Of a stretch of DNA of 40,808 bases, positions 34,727 to 40,808 are shown piece after piece. The stretch is taken from positions 1-40,808 of the forward strand of contig JAHJQM010000052.1 of the NCBI GenBank assembly GCA_018819285.1. Reading direction: 5' to 3'. The position numbers were made by a program, and so were the translations under genes. The notes under the pieces are model-generated. The model made no database searches and was not told where the DNA came from. It saw only the letters and a list, made by a program, of their open reading frames with translations. Positions within the stretch are counted from its first letter, which is position 1. Each line of letters opens with the position of its first letter. The DNA comes from Candidatus Omnitrophota bacterium. Lineage in GTDB: Bacteria > Omnitrophota > Gorgyraeia > Gorgyraeales > Gorgyraeaceae.

Positions 34727-34761
34727 AAGTTGACACTCTGACAATGTTAGAGTGTCAACTT
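34727..34761 (+). repeat. Interspersed palindromic repeat, copy 5
   Basis: 35 nt, the same sequence as the inner part of copies 2 and 4, but lying between two minus-strand genes. It begins 10 nt after the lptF stop and ends 5 nt before the lptG ATG in the direction of transcription. In the mRNA the single imperfect pair is A-C rather than G-U. Confidence 0.95.
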
Positions 34762-34771
34762 TGATATTGTC

Positions 34772-35869
34772 TCAGGTTTCTATGGTTTTGCGTAGCAGTA
34801 CTATTCCTGCCGCGCCGATTATTATATTTGGCATGTACATCCAGAAGCCAGGGTTCAAGATGCCCTTTAAAGATAAAGCTATGCTCGCAGCCATTAATAT
34901 ATAATATACTACAATTACCCCTAGAGCTATGGCAAACTGTATGGTTTTTTCTCCGCGCCTGGTAAATATGCCAAGAGGTATGCCTATAATTATAAATACT
35001 AGGCTTGCAAAGGATATCGAAATCTTCCTATGGAATTCCGTGATAAGCGATGGGGTGTCTACATGGTACTTGCCAAGACGATCAATCTCATTGTTTATTT
35101 CTTGAAAATTCATTTCCTTAGGTTTTTTATCTGTATAACCGCTAGGCGCTATCGATTCGTCTATGCTTAGGGTAAGGTAATACGTTTTGAAGTTCAGTTT
35201 ATAGAAATTTATCGGATTTTTAGGATTTGGCTCGTCGCTTGTGCCATTGATAAGTTTTAGCTTGATCGCATTCTGATTATCAAGCGTTATAAACTCCCCT
35301 CTTTCAGCTATTATAGTTCTCGTGGAATGTTCATCCTGCGGCTGATAAATGCGGACGCCTTTGAGTTTATTTTTATCTATCCCATTTATGAATATTATAT
35401 AGCCCTTGAAACTTTTTATAAATGTGCCTGGCTCAAGATATGCTGCTGGAGTTTTTATGCCTATATTTTTTATAATTTTTCTGGATTCAAAATGCATCTT
35501 GGGTATTATATCGTTATTTAATGCTATTGAAAAAAGGCTGAGCACAAGGCCCATCACAAGCAGGGGAAAGCTTAACCTGTAGATATTTATGCCGCTTGAG
35601 CGGATAGCTACGATTTCATTATCTCCTGAAAGCCTGCCGAATACCAAAAGCGCAGAGGTCAACATAGACATGGGTATGGTATAGCTCAATAAAAACGGTA
35701 TTAGATAAAGAAAAAGTTTACCCACGAGCCTTATATCCACGCCTTTATTTATTACGAGCTCCGCGAGCTTTATGATATTTCCCACCACAAGGGTAAATGT
35801 GAATATGATAAGGGAAAATACAAACATAATAATAATTTCTTTTATCATATAATTACGCAGTATTTTCAT
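34772..35869 (-). CDS. lptF: LptF/LptG family permease (first of pair)
   Basis: 365 residues with the same YjgP/YjgQ layout as its downstream neighbour: N-terminal helices in MKILRNYMIKEIIIMFVFSL and following segments, a periplasmic domain of about 170 residues, and three C-terminal helices. It forms the transmembrane part of the LPS extractor with the next gene's product. The start overlaps the comF stop by 4 nt. Presence of the pair indicates an LPS-bearing outer membrane. The ATPase LptB is not in the window. Confidence 0.9.
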   Translation of the reverse strand: MKILRNYMIKEIIIMFVFSLIIFTFTLVVGNIIKLAELVINKGVDIRLVGKLFLYLIPFLLSYTIPMSMLTSALLVFGRLSGDNEIVAIRSSGINIYRLSFPLLVMGLVLSLFSIALNNDIIPKMHFESRKIIKNIGIKTPAAYLEPGTFIKSFKGYIIFINGIDKNKLKGVRIYQPQDEHSTRTIIAERGEFITLDNQNAIKLKLINGTSDEPNPKNPINFYKLNFKTYYLTLSIDESIAPSGYTDKKPKEMNFQEINNEIDRLGKYHVDTPSLITEFHRKISISFASLVFIIIGIPLGIFTRRGEKTIQFAIALGVIVVYYILMAASIALSLKGILNPGFWMYMPNIIIGAAGIVLLRKTIET

Positions 35870-36582
35870 GCGCTATCTCCCCGCGCCAGCGTTATTACTT
35901 CTACGTATTTTGCGCCTGAGTTTTTAAGAAGCCTTGAGCATTCATTAACAGTGGAGCCGGTTGTAAAGAGGTCATCTACTAGTAGTATATTTTTATTGCG
36001 GACAATCGAGGTGTCTTTTAAAGAGAAGCTCGAATATAGATTTTTTATTCTAGCCTCTCTTTTAAGTTTGCTTTGAAGCGGCGTATCTTTTGTTTTCTTT
36101 AGAGTGTTTCTGGAATAAGAAATACCAAGTTTTCTTCCTAAGGCCCTAGCCAGGATATCGGCGTGATTAATTTCTCTTTTGAATAATCTATTAGGATGCA
36201 TTGGTATGGATAGAATCATCTGAGCGTCTTTTCCGACATTATATTTTTTCATGAAACCAATAATTAAAGCTGTGAAATCTGTTGAAAGAGAGGTTATTTT
36301 CTTATATTTGAAATCATGGATCAAGTCTTTTAACAGCTCGTCGTAACAGCAGGCTGACCAGGCCCTGTCAAAATATAGCTCATCTTTTTTACAGTCCGGA
36401 CATGTGGTTATTAATTCAGGACTTCCTTTAAGCTGCCTGCCGCATTTTACGCAGAAAGGAGGAAGCCTTTCTTTTATCTTCTTAACGCAATCATCGCAGA
36501 TGTTGCGGTCAAATTCATTTATTTTTTTAGAGCAGACCCTGCACAGGGCAGGATAAAATAAGTTTATTATTGCCCCTAACAT
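35866..36582 (-). CDS. comF: ComF family phosphoribosyltransferase-like protein
   Basis: 238 residues. The N-terminus carries a cysteine-rich zinc region (CRVCSKK, CDDC, CVKCGRQ, CPDC, within residues 14-65). The C-terminus is a PRTase-type domain with NILLVDDLFTTGSTVNE near residue 197. ComF proteins take part in DNA uptake and processing of transported single-stranded DNA in competent bacteria. The ATG at 36582 coincides with the predicted transcription start, so the mRNA seems leaderless. It is first in the operon with lptF and lptG. Confidence 0.9.
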   Translation of the reverse strand: MLGAIINLFYPALCRVCSKKINEFDRNICDDCVKKIKERLPPFCVKCGRQLKGSPELITTCPDCKKDELYFDRAWSACCYDELLKDLIHDFKYKKITSLSTDFTALIIGFMKKYNVGKDAQMILSIPMHPNRLFKREINHADILARALGRKLGISYSRNTLKKTKDTPLQSKLKREARIKNLYSSFSLKDTSIVRNKNILLVDDLFTTGSTVNECSRLLKNSGAKYVEVITLARGDSA

Positions 36583-36588
36583 ATGATA

Positions 36589-36617
36589 AATATAACATAG
36601 GGTTTGGATAAAGTCAA
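36589..36617 (-). promoter_or_regulatory. Predicted promoter of comF-lptF-lptG
   Basis: On the minus strand: TTGACT (36617-36612), 17-nt spacer, TATATT (36594-36589). Each hexamer matches consensus at five of six positions. The expected start, about 7 nt further, falls on the A of the comF ATG at 36582. Confidence 0.75.
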
Positions 36618-36624
36618 AGCAGAT

Positions 36625-36653
36625 GTAGGAAACGGTTTCAAACCGTTCCCTAC
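36625..36653. repeat. 29-nt palindrome between two divergent promoters
   Basis: 14-nt arms around a single central base, with one mismatch (GTAGGAAACGGTTT and AAACCGTTCCCTAC). It lies 7 nt from the -35 of the comF promoter and 8 nt from the -35 of the promoter at 36662. It could be an operator for both directions or a dispersed REP-like palindrome. Only one copy is in this window. Confidence 0.7.
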
Positions 36654-36661
36654 AAAAATGC

Positions 36662-36690
36662 TTAACAATTGTATCTTTTTATGCTATATT
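36662..36690 (+). promoter_or_regulatory. Predicted promoter of the TPR/PilZ run
   Basis: TTAACA, 17-nt spacer, TATATT. Each hexamer matches consensus at five of six positions. The expected start near 36697 is two bases before the ATG at 36699. Confidence 0.7.
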
Positions 36691-36698
36691 GTTCAAAT

Positions 36699-37430
36699 AT
36701 GGAAGATAATAATATAGATAATATAGAGCAGAAGATAAAGAATCTTGAAGAATGGAACAATGAGCGCGCAAATATCAAACCTATTCTAGAGATAGCTGTT
36801 GACTGCCATAATAAGGCGCGGCGTGAGTCATATTGGAAGAACTACGAAAAGGCATCGGAGTTTTTCAAGCAGGCCATCGAAAACTATAGAAGCACGTTAA
36901 AACTCAATCCAAAATATTATCTTCAGGATGTTATAGAAAGGGTGGATTCTGTTATAGGGGAGTATATAAATAATATTTTTAGTCTCAAGATTTCTGGCGA
37001 TAGGTTAAAGACCGAGCAAGGCGTAATAGAATATATGGAATTTATAGAAAGCCTTAACTCTGAAGAAAAAAAATACATAGGCCAGTACGAGATAGCCCTG
37101 AGCTATTTTAAGATAGGCGCTATATATTTTGAAGATGGTAATTTTGACAGGGCATATGAATTTTTTAACAAAACGGCAAACCTAGAGTGCAACAGGCCTT
37201 TTCTAAATAGAGACACTTATTTTAAGATAGGCCAAATACTTTTTAATAAAAAAAGATTCAAAGAAGCCCTTGTGAGTTTTGTCTCCGTGCTTTCTTTCGA
37301 CAGGGACAACATGGACGCAGTCAACTATCTTGATAAATGCTTAAAAGAGTTAAAAATATTCGAACACAAGTTTAAATTCGTGTCTGCAACGCCTACTGAA
37401 GCAAAAAAACTGATAATGGAGGTGTTATGA
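36699..37430 (+). CDS. Tetratricopeptide repeat protein
   Basis: 243 residues from the ATG at 36699. Upstream in-frame starts lie inside the predicted promoter. Residues about 40-80 and 130-225 contain helical pairs of TPR type, clearest in ALSYFKIGAIYFEDGNFDRAYEFF and YFKIGQILFNKKRFKEALVSF. There is no signal peptide, so it should be a cytoplasmic scaffold. The start lacks a ribosome binding site, matching a nearly leaderless mRNA. It overlaps the PilZ gene by 4 nt. Confidence 0.8.
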   Translation: MEDNNIDNIEQKIKNLEEWNNERANIKPILEIAVDCHNKARRESYWKNYEKASEFFKQAIENYRSTLKLNPKYYLQDVIERVDSVIGEYINNIFSLKISGDRLKTEQGVIEYMEFIESLNSEEKKYIGQYEIALSYFKIGAIYFEDGNFDRAYEFFNKTANLECNRPFLNRDTYFKIGQILFNKKRFKEALVSFVSVLSFDRDNMDAVNYLDKCLKELKIFEHKFKFVSATPTEAKKLIMEVL

Positions 37431-37810
37431 TAAACGATATATTCAAGGAAAGAAGAAAGTATCCCAGAATCGAATTAAAGCTTAGCGCCAAGTATAAAGT
37501 GCTTGATTATGAGCAGGTATTTCAATTTACGAAGACGGAGAATATATCTGCGGAAGGCGCATCCTTTGAGTCTAAAGAGCTCTTAAAGCCAGGAGTTTAT
37601 GTGCAGCTTGAAGTAGATATTGAAGATGCCTATCCGCCCATATCCATGGTGGCTGAGATAAGATGGGTGGGAGATATGAATTCTGGTAAAGATAATAAAT
37701 ATATCAATGGCATCAAGATTATAAGCATGCCCGTGAAAGATGAAGCCAGATTTTTAAAATATTACTGCGACAAAATAGTTGAGAAGTTATCAGCTTATCT
37801 TAAAAAATAG
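37427..37810 (+). CDS. PilZ domain protein (c-di-GMP receptor type)
   Basis: 127 residues forming one PilZ domain. The RRKYPRI segment at about 9-15 supplies the RxxxR motif, and NISAEGASF near residue 40 is the second (D/N)xSxxG motif, both needed for c-di-GMP binding. Single-domain PilZ proteins relay c-di-GMP levels to motility, polysaccharide or other machinery. The partner is probably the TPR protein encoded just upstream with a 4-nt overlap, which is inference. Confidence 0.9.
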   Translation: MINDIFKERRKYPRIELKLSAKYKVLDYEQVFQFTKTENISAEGASFESKELLKPGVYVQLEVDIEDAYPPISMVAEIRWVGDMNSGKDNKYINGIKIISMPVKDEARFLKYYCDKIVEKLSAYLKK

Positions 37811-37835
37811 ACTTATAAATGAAAGGGGGATTAGC

Positions 37836-38222
37836 ATGATAATACGTTTAATTATGGTTTTTGTGTTACTGATGGGTTTGACCGGTTGCCTCAAAAAGGC
37901 TGTAGATGAAAATGCGTCTATGGAGCCTGCTATTACAGAAGAAGCGCTGGTAGATGTTGCTCAAGAACCGCAGGCTAGCCAAGGGAAAAGCGTTTCTGTG
38001 GAACCTGCTGTTAGTCAGGTGGCAACTGTTGGAGAACCAAGTGTCCAGGATATACAGCAGGCTTTGAAAAATGCTAATCTTTATGAAGGTAAAATAGATG
38101 GTATCCTTGGCCCGAATACCAGAAAGGCTATAGAAGCCTTCCAGTCTCAGAATAGTTTAAAAGTAGATGCTAAGGTAGGCCCAAAGACATGGCAGAAACT
38201 AAAAGAATATCTTGTTAAATGA
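37836..38222 (+). CDS. Lipoprotein with peptidoglycan-binding domain
   Basis: 128 residues from the ATG at 37836, which has a GAAAGGGGG ribosome binding site. Upstream in-frame ATG 37779 lies within the PilZ gene and is not needed. A lipobox LTGC puts the lipidated cysteine at residue 18. A Pro/Glu/Ala/Val-rich linker (about 20-65) leads to a PG_binding_1 domain (about 68-126: IQQALKNANLYEGKIDGILG, then TRKAIEAFQ). It would bind the cell wall from a membrane anchor. It overlaps the RluA gene by 4 nt. Confidence 0.9.
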   Translation: MIIRLIMVFVLLMGLTGCLKKAVDENASMEPAITEEALVDVAQEPQASQGKSVSVEPAVSQVATVGEPSVQDIQQALKNANLYEGKIDGILGPNTRKAIEAFQSQNSLKVDAKVGPKTWQKLKEYLVK

Positions 38223-38875
38223 AACCGGGCAATCAAAAGAGATATGATATAGTTTATGAAGACGAGCATATTTTTATAATCAATAAACCTTCCGGGATAT
38301 TAGTGGTGCCTACCCCAAAAGGAGAAACAAATACTCTTACGGATCTTCTGAATCAGGAGTTGGATAGGCGTGGCGTTTTGGCTAATGCCTATCCCTGCCA
38401 CAGGATTGATAGGGAGACCTCAGGCCTTATAATTTACGCAAAAGGTAAATCTATCCAAGAAGCCATGATGGAGCAGTTTAAAAAACATCTTGTAAAAAAG
38501 ACGTATATCGCTTTTGTTCACGGTACTGTGCGGAAAGATTCTGACACCTTACAAGGCAATGTTTACAATAAAAAGAAAAGAAAAACAGAATTCATGGTAA
38601 CGAAATTCAAGGTCCTTGAAAGAAGAAGAGATTTTACAATAGTCGAGGTGCAGCCTGTTACAGGAAGGACAAACCAGATCAGGATACATCTTAAAGGACT
38701 TGGCCATCCCTTGGTTGGAGAGAGCGTATATGCCTTCAGAAAGGATTTTAAGCTGAGATTTAAAAGGGTTGCGCTTCACGCAAAGGCATTAGAATTCAGC
38801 CATCCCGTAACAGGAAAAAGAATGAATTTTAATTTGCCGCTAGCGGATGATATGACAAACTTTATACAAAAATGA
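38219..38875 (+). CDS. RluA family pseudouridine synthase
   Basis: 218 residues, the catalytic domain only, without an S4 domain. The active-site segment is CHRIDRETSGLIIYAK with the catalytic aspartate of HR(I/L)D near residue 64. VQPVTGRTNQIRIHL is the second conserved segment. The enzyme isomerises specific uridines in rRNA or tRNA, but the target site cannot be told from sequence alone. It overlaps both neighbours by 4 nt. Confidence 0.92.
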   Translation: MKPGNQKRYDIVYEDEHIFIINKPSGILVVPTPKGETNTLTDLLNQELDRRGVLANAYPCHRIDRETSGLIIYAKGKSIQEAMMEQFKKHLVKKTYIAFVHGTVRKDSDTLQGNVYNKKKRKTEFMVTKFKVLERRRDFTIVEVQPVTGRTNQIRIHLKGLGHPLVGESVYAFRKDFKLRFKRVALHAKALEFSHPVTGKRMNFNLPLADDMTNFIQK

Positions 38876-39885
38876 AAATAATCATAGAACTTATAGTCCT
38901 TGTAATATTGCTTTTAATAGGAGCCTTGACAGCTGCTTCAGAGACAGCTGTTATTGCAGCGAGTATTATAAAACTCAGGCGGCTCGCAGCTGATGGCTCA
39001 AAGACAGCTAAAACAATATTAAAGATCTTGGAAACTCCTGAAAAATTTTTCGGAACCATCCTCGTAGCGAATAATATAGTAGATGCCCTTATAGCGTCTA
39101 TAGTAACTGTTATTATCATTTCTTTTATGGGCGGGCATTCAAAGAGCATATTGCTTGCGACGATCATATCCTCTTTTCTTATAATAATTTTTGAAGTAGC
39201 CGCTAAGACATTGTCTGCAAAAAATCCAGTAAGGATAGCGTTATCTTTTTCCGGGACAGTTAAATATCTTATAATCATTTTATCTCCTGTCGTAAGGATC
39301 CTTTCTGTAATAACTAATTTTATAGTAAATCTTATAGGCGGAAAGACAAAAGGCAAACCCTCTCTTGTAGTGGAGGACGAGATAAAAGCCCTCATCAGGA
39401 TAGGCGAAGAAGAAAGCCCCAGGTATAAAGATAAATACAAAATGCTTTCAAAGGTCTTTGAATTCAGCAATACTGTTGTAAAGACCGTTATGATACCCAA
39501 AGACAGAATGATTCTTATTAATATAGACGCAAATATAGAAGACATTCTGGATAAGGTGCTTGAATCAGGGCATTCCAGGCTTCCTGTCTATAAAGATAAT
39601 CCGGACAATATAATCGGCGTTATAAATATGAAGGATTTACTGAATCTTTCTGTCAATAGAGACCTTGTGATTCTGCATGATATAATATATCCGCCTATAT
39701 TTGTCCCTGATTCCAAGAATGTGGCGGAGCTACTGAAGGAATTCCAGAAAGGCCATACGCACCTGGCTATTGTAATTGATTCGTACGGCAAGATTCAGGG
39801 CCTGGTGACCATGGAGGATCTGCTTGAGGAAATAGTGGGCGAGATCGAGGATGAGCACGATATTAGGAAAAGAGTAAAAAAATAG
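38872..39885 (+). CDS. CNNM/CBS domain protein (hemolysin C/CorC relative)
   Basis: 337 residues. The N-terminal CNNM (DUF21) membrane domain has helices at about 1-24, 60-80, 85-108 and 115-145. A pair of CBS domains follows (about 200-330), with HSRLPVYKDNPDNIIGVINMKDLL and HTHLAIVIDSYGKIQGLVTMEDLLEEIVGEIEDE. The family is linked to magnesium or other cation export. Many relatives continue with a CorC_HlyC domain of about 80 residues, which is missing here because the protein ends directly after the CBS pair. The next gene begins immediately after the stop. Confidence 0.92.
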   Translation: MKIIIELIVLVILLLIGALTAASETAVIAASIIKLRRLAADGSKTAKTILKILETPEKFFGTILVANNIVDALIASIVTVIIISFMGGHSKSILLATIISSFLIIIFEVAAKTLSAKNPVRIALSFSGTVKYLIIILSPVVRILSVITNFIVNLIGGKTKGKPSLVVEDEIKALIRIGEEESPRYKDKYKMLSKVFEFSNTVVKTVMIPKDRMILINIDANIEDILDKVLESGHSRLPVYKDNPDNIIGVINMKDLLNLSVNRDLVILHDIIYPPIFVPDSKNVAELLKEFQKGHTHLAIVIDSYGKIQGLVTMEDLLEEIVGEIEDEHDIRKRVKK

Positions 39886-40808
39886 ATGCAAAAATTTGAT
39901 ATTGCGGTTATAGGCGGCGGCGCAGCTGGGATAATAGCAGCTATAAGCGCCAGGCGCAACGGTAAAGATGTTGTAATCTGCGAAAAGATGCTGCGGCTTG
40001 GAAAAAAAATACTCATTTCAGGCTCAGGCAGGTGCAATATCTCTAATCTGGATTTAAGCGAAACGCATTATAATCCGGAATCGCGCGAACTCGTGAAAAG
40101 CGTATTTTCCCGGTTCGACAGAGAGAAAATAGAAGATTTTTTCAACGGGCTTGGCCTGAAGCTTTGTTGCGAAGGGAACAGGGTTTTTCCGGTCACGCTT
40201 CAGGCAGCAAGCGTTTTAAAGGTCCTGGAAGACGAGCTGAAAAATTTAAAAGTAGCGATAGAATTGGATTTTGAAGTAAGTGGCATTACAGGCTCTGCAA
40301 AAAGATTTACAGTAAAATCTAAAACCGGCAAAAGTGTTTTATGCGATACTGTTATAATTACCGGAGGTGGGAAAACCTATCCGAGCCTTGGCTCTGATGG
40401 AAGTTGTTACAGTTTAGCTAAAGCAGTTGGCCATAAAATAATAGAACCTGTCCCAAGCGCCGTGCCGCTTTTAGCAAAGGACAGATTTTGCCATCTGCTT
40501 CAAGGCCAGAAAATACAATGCATTGCAAAAAGCGTAATAGATGGTAAGATACAAAAAGAAATAGAAGGGGAATTACTTTTTACAAAATACGGGTTATCAG
40601 GCACTGCCATACTGGATATAAGCGAGGATATTTCAATAGCGATAAATAGGCTTGGAAAAAAATTCGTTCAGGTTTCGATTGATATGGTGCCTTTTATTGA
40701 TAAACCCAGTCTTAAGAAAGAGGTTGAGACAAGGATGTCCAGGCATCTTGCAATTGAAAATCTGATGATAGGTATCCTTCCCAATAAATTCAGCCTTGTT
40801 TTCAGGGA
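39886..40808 (+). CDS. HI0933/YhiN-type flavoprotein, 3' end cut by window
   Basis: At least 307 codons, open at the window end. The ATG follows the preceding TAG directly. The N-terminus FDIAVIGGGAAGIIAAISAR is a FAD-binding motif, and KKILISGSGRCNISN is the hallmark of the HI0933 (BaiN/YhiN) family of NAD(P)/FAD-dependent oxidoreductases. A second conserved segment ITGGGKTYPSLGSDGSCYSLA lies near residue 160. The family has few assigned reactions. About 80-100 residues are probably missing beyond the window. Confidence 0.92.
   Translation, partial: MQKFDIAVIGGGAAGIIAAISARRNGKDVVICEKMLRLGKKILISGSGRCNISNLDLSETHYNPESRELVKSVFSRFDREKIEDFFNGLGLKLCCEGNRVFPVTLQAASVLKVLEDELKNLKVAIELDFEVSGITGSAKRFTVKSKTGKSVLCDTVIITGGGKTYPSLGSDGSCYSLAKAVGHKIIEPVPSAVPLLAKDRFCHLLQGQKIQCIAKSVIDGKIQKEIEGELLFTKYGLSGTAILDISEDISIAINRLGKKFVQVSIDMVPFIDKPSLKKEVETRMSRHLAIENLMIGILPNKFSLVFR

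Noticed and set aside
8042-34761. Palindromic repeat as a CIRCE-like HrcA operator
   Set aside because: The arms TTGACACTC/GAGTGTCAA resemble TTAGCACTC/GAGTGCTAA, but the spacing is 11 instead of 9, copy 3 breaks the CACTC word, and none of the adjacent genes is a chaperone gene.
8042-34761. Repeat arms as promoters (TTGACA followed 17 nt later by TGTCAA)
   Set aside because: The -35 match is perfect, but TGTCAA agrees with TATAAT at only three positions, and the spacing follows from the palindrome itself.
1-40808. CRISPR array, IS transposase, integrase or phage genes
   Set aside because: No regularly spaced direct repeats with unique spacers and no transposase- or integrase-like protein were found in any frame I read.

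Overview
The window is one AT-rich bacterial chromosome segment with about 41 protein genes, four tRNA genes and two unusual families of small repeats. LptF/LptG permeases, a TolC-type channel with an RND pump, ExbB/ExbD and lipoproteins indicate a diderm. The N-terminus of the 1099-residue protein at 8103-11402, and the general mix of gene families, resemble what I know from Candidatus Omnitrophota (OP3) genomes. That placement is an inference from protein style, with moderate confidence.

Layout. 1-212 is a GC-richer, hairpin-rich stretch with no gene. 284-7725 holds a formate/nitrite-type channel, a small membrane protein, a YbgC thioesterase, an exported six-PKD-domain protein, a ferritin-like protein, an ExbB/ExbD pair, and an ACT-domain/DUF711 pair. 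7726-8102 carries a good sigma70 promoter, a terminator (together a possible small RNA) and a palindromic repeat. 8103-11402 is a large protein with a transglutaminase-like triad and two methyltransferase-like domains. 11555-17129 is a glycerol catabolism operon (zinc-ribbon protein, glycerol kinase, GlpA-like dehydrogenase, FAD oxidoreductase, DUF1667 protein) continuing into a Nudix hydrolase and a retropepsin-like lipoprotein. 17158-22078 is a MarR-controlled TolC/RND operon with its promoter and operator visible and no periplasmic adaptor gene. 22123-24423 holds a hypothetical gene, rlmN and radC. 24436-25504 is a tRNA cluster (Arg, Lys, Leu, Gly). 25568-33630 holds PtsN-like IIA, YvcK, HPr, enzyme I, PGI/PMI, a sugar nucleotidyltransferase, MetK and AhcY. 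On the minus strand comF-lptF-lptG occupies 36582-33627. 36699-40808 is a plus-strand run of TPR, PilZ, peptidoglycan-binding lipoprotein, RluA-type synthase, CNNM/CBS protein and a truncated HI0933-type flavoprotein.

The most striking observation is in the tRNA cluster. The Lys, Leu and Gly tRNA genes are each followed by a 146-204 bp element that ends in an exact 21-nt copy of that tRNA's own 3' end, starting at tRNA position C56 and running through CCA. Each element also carries, near its left end, an inverted copy of that tRNA's T-loop and T-stem (10-12 nt), so both ends match their own tRNA while the interior is a shared core plus exchangeable hairpins. No recombinase is present. I do not recognise a described family for these.

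The second family is a 35-39 bp near-perfect palindrome (17-18 bp arms, 3-nt loop), present five times. Every copy lies 5-22 nt upstream of a start codon, and two copies supply the stop codon of the preceding gene. Two divergent operons at 36.6 kb appear to produce leaderless or nearly leaderless mRNAs.
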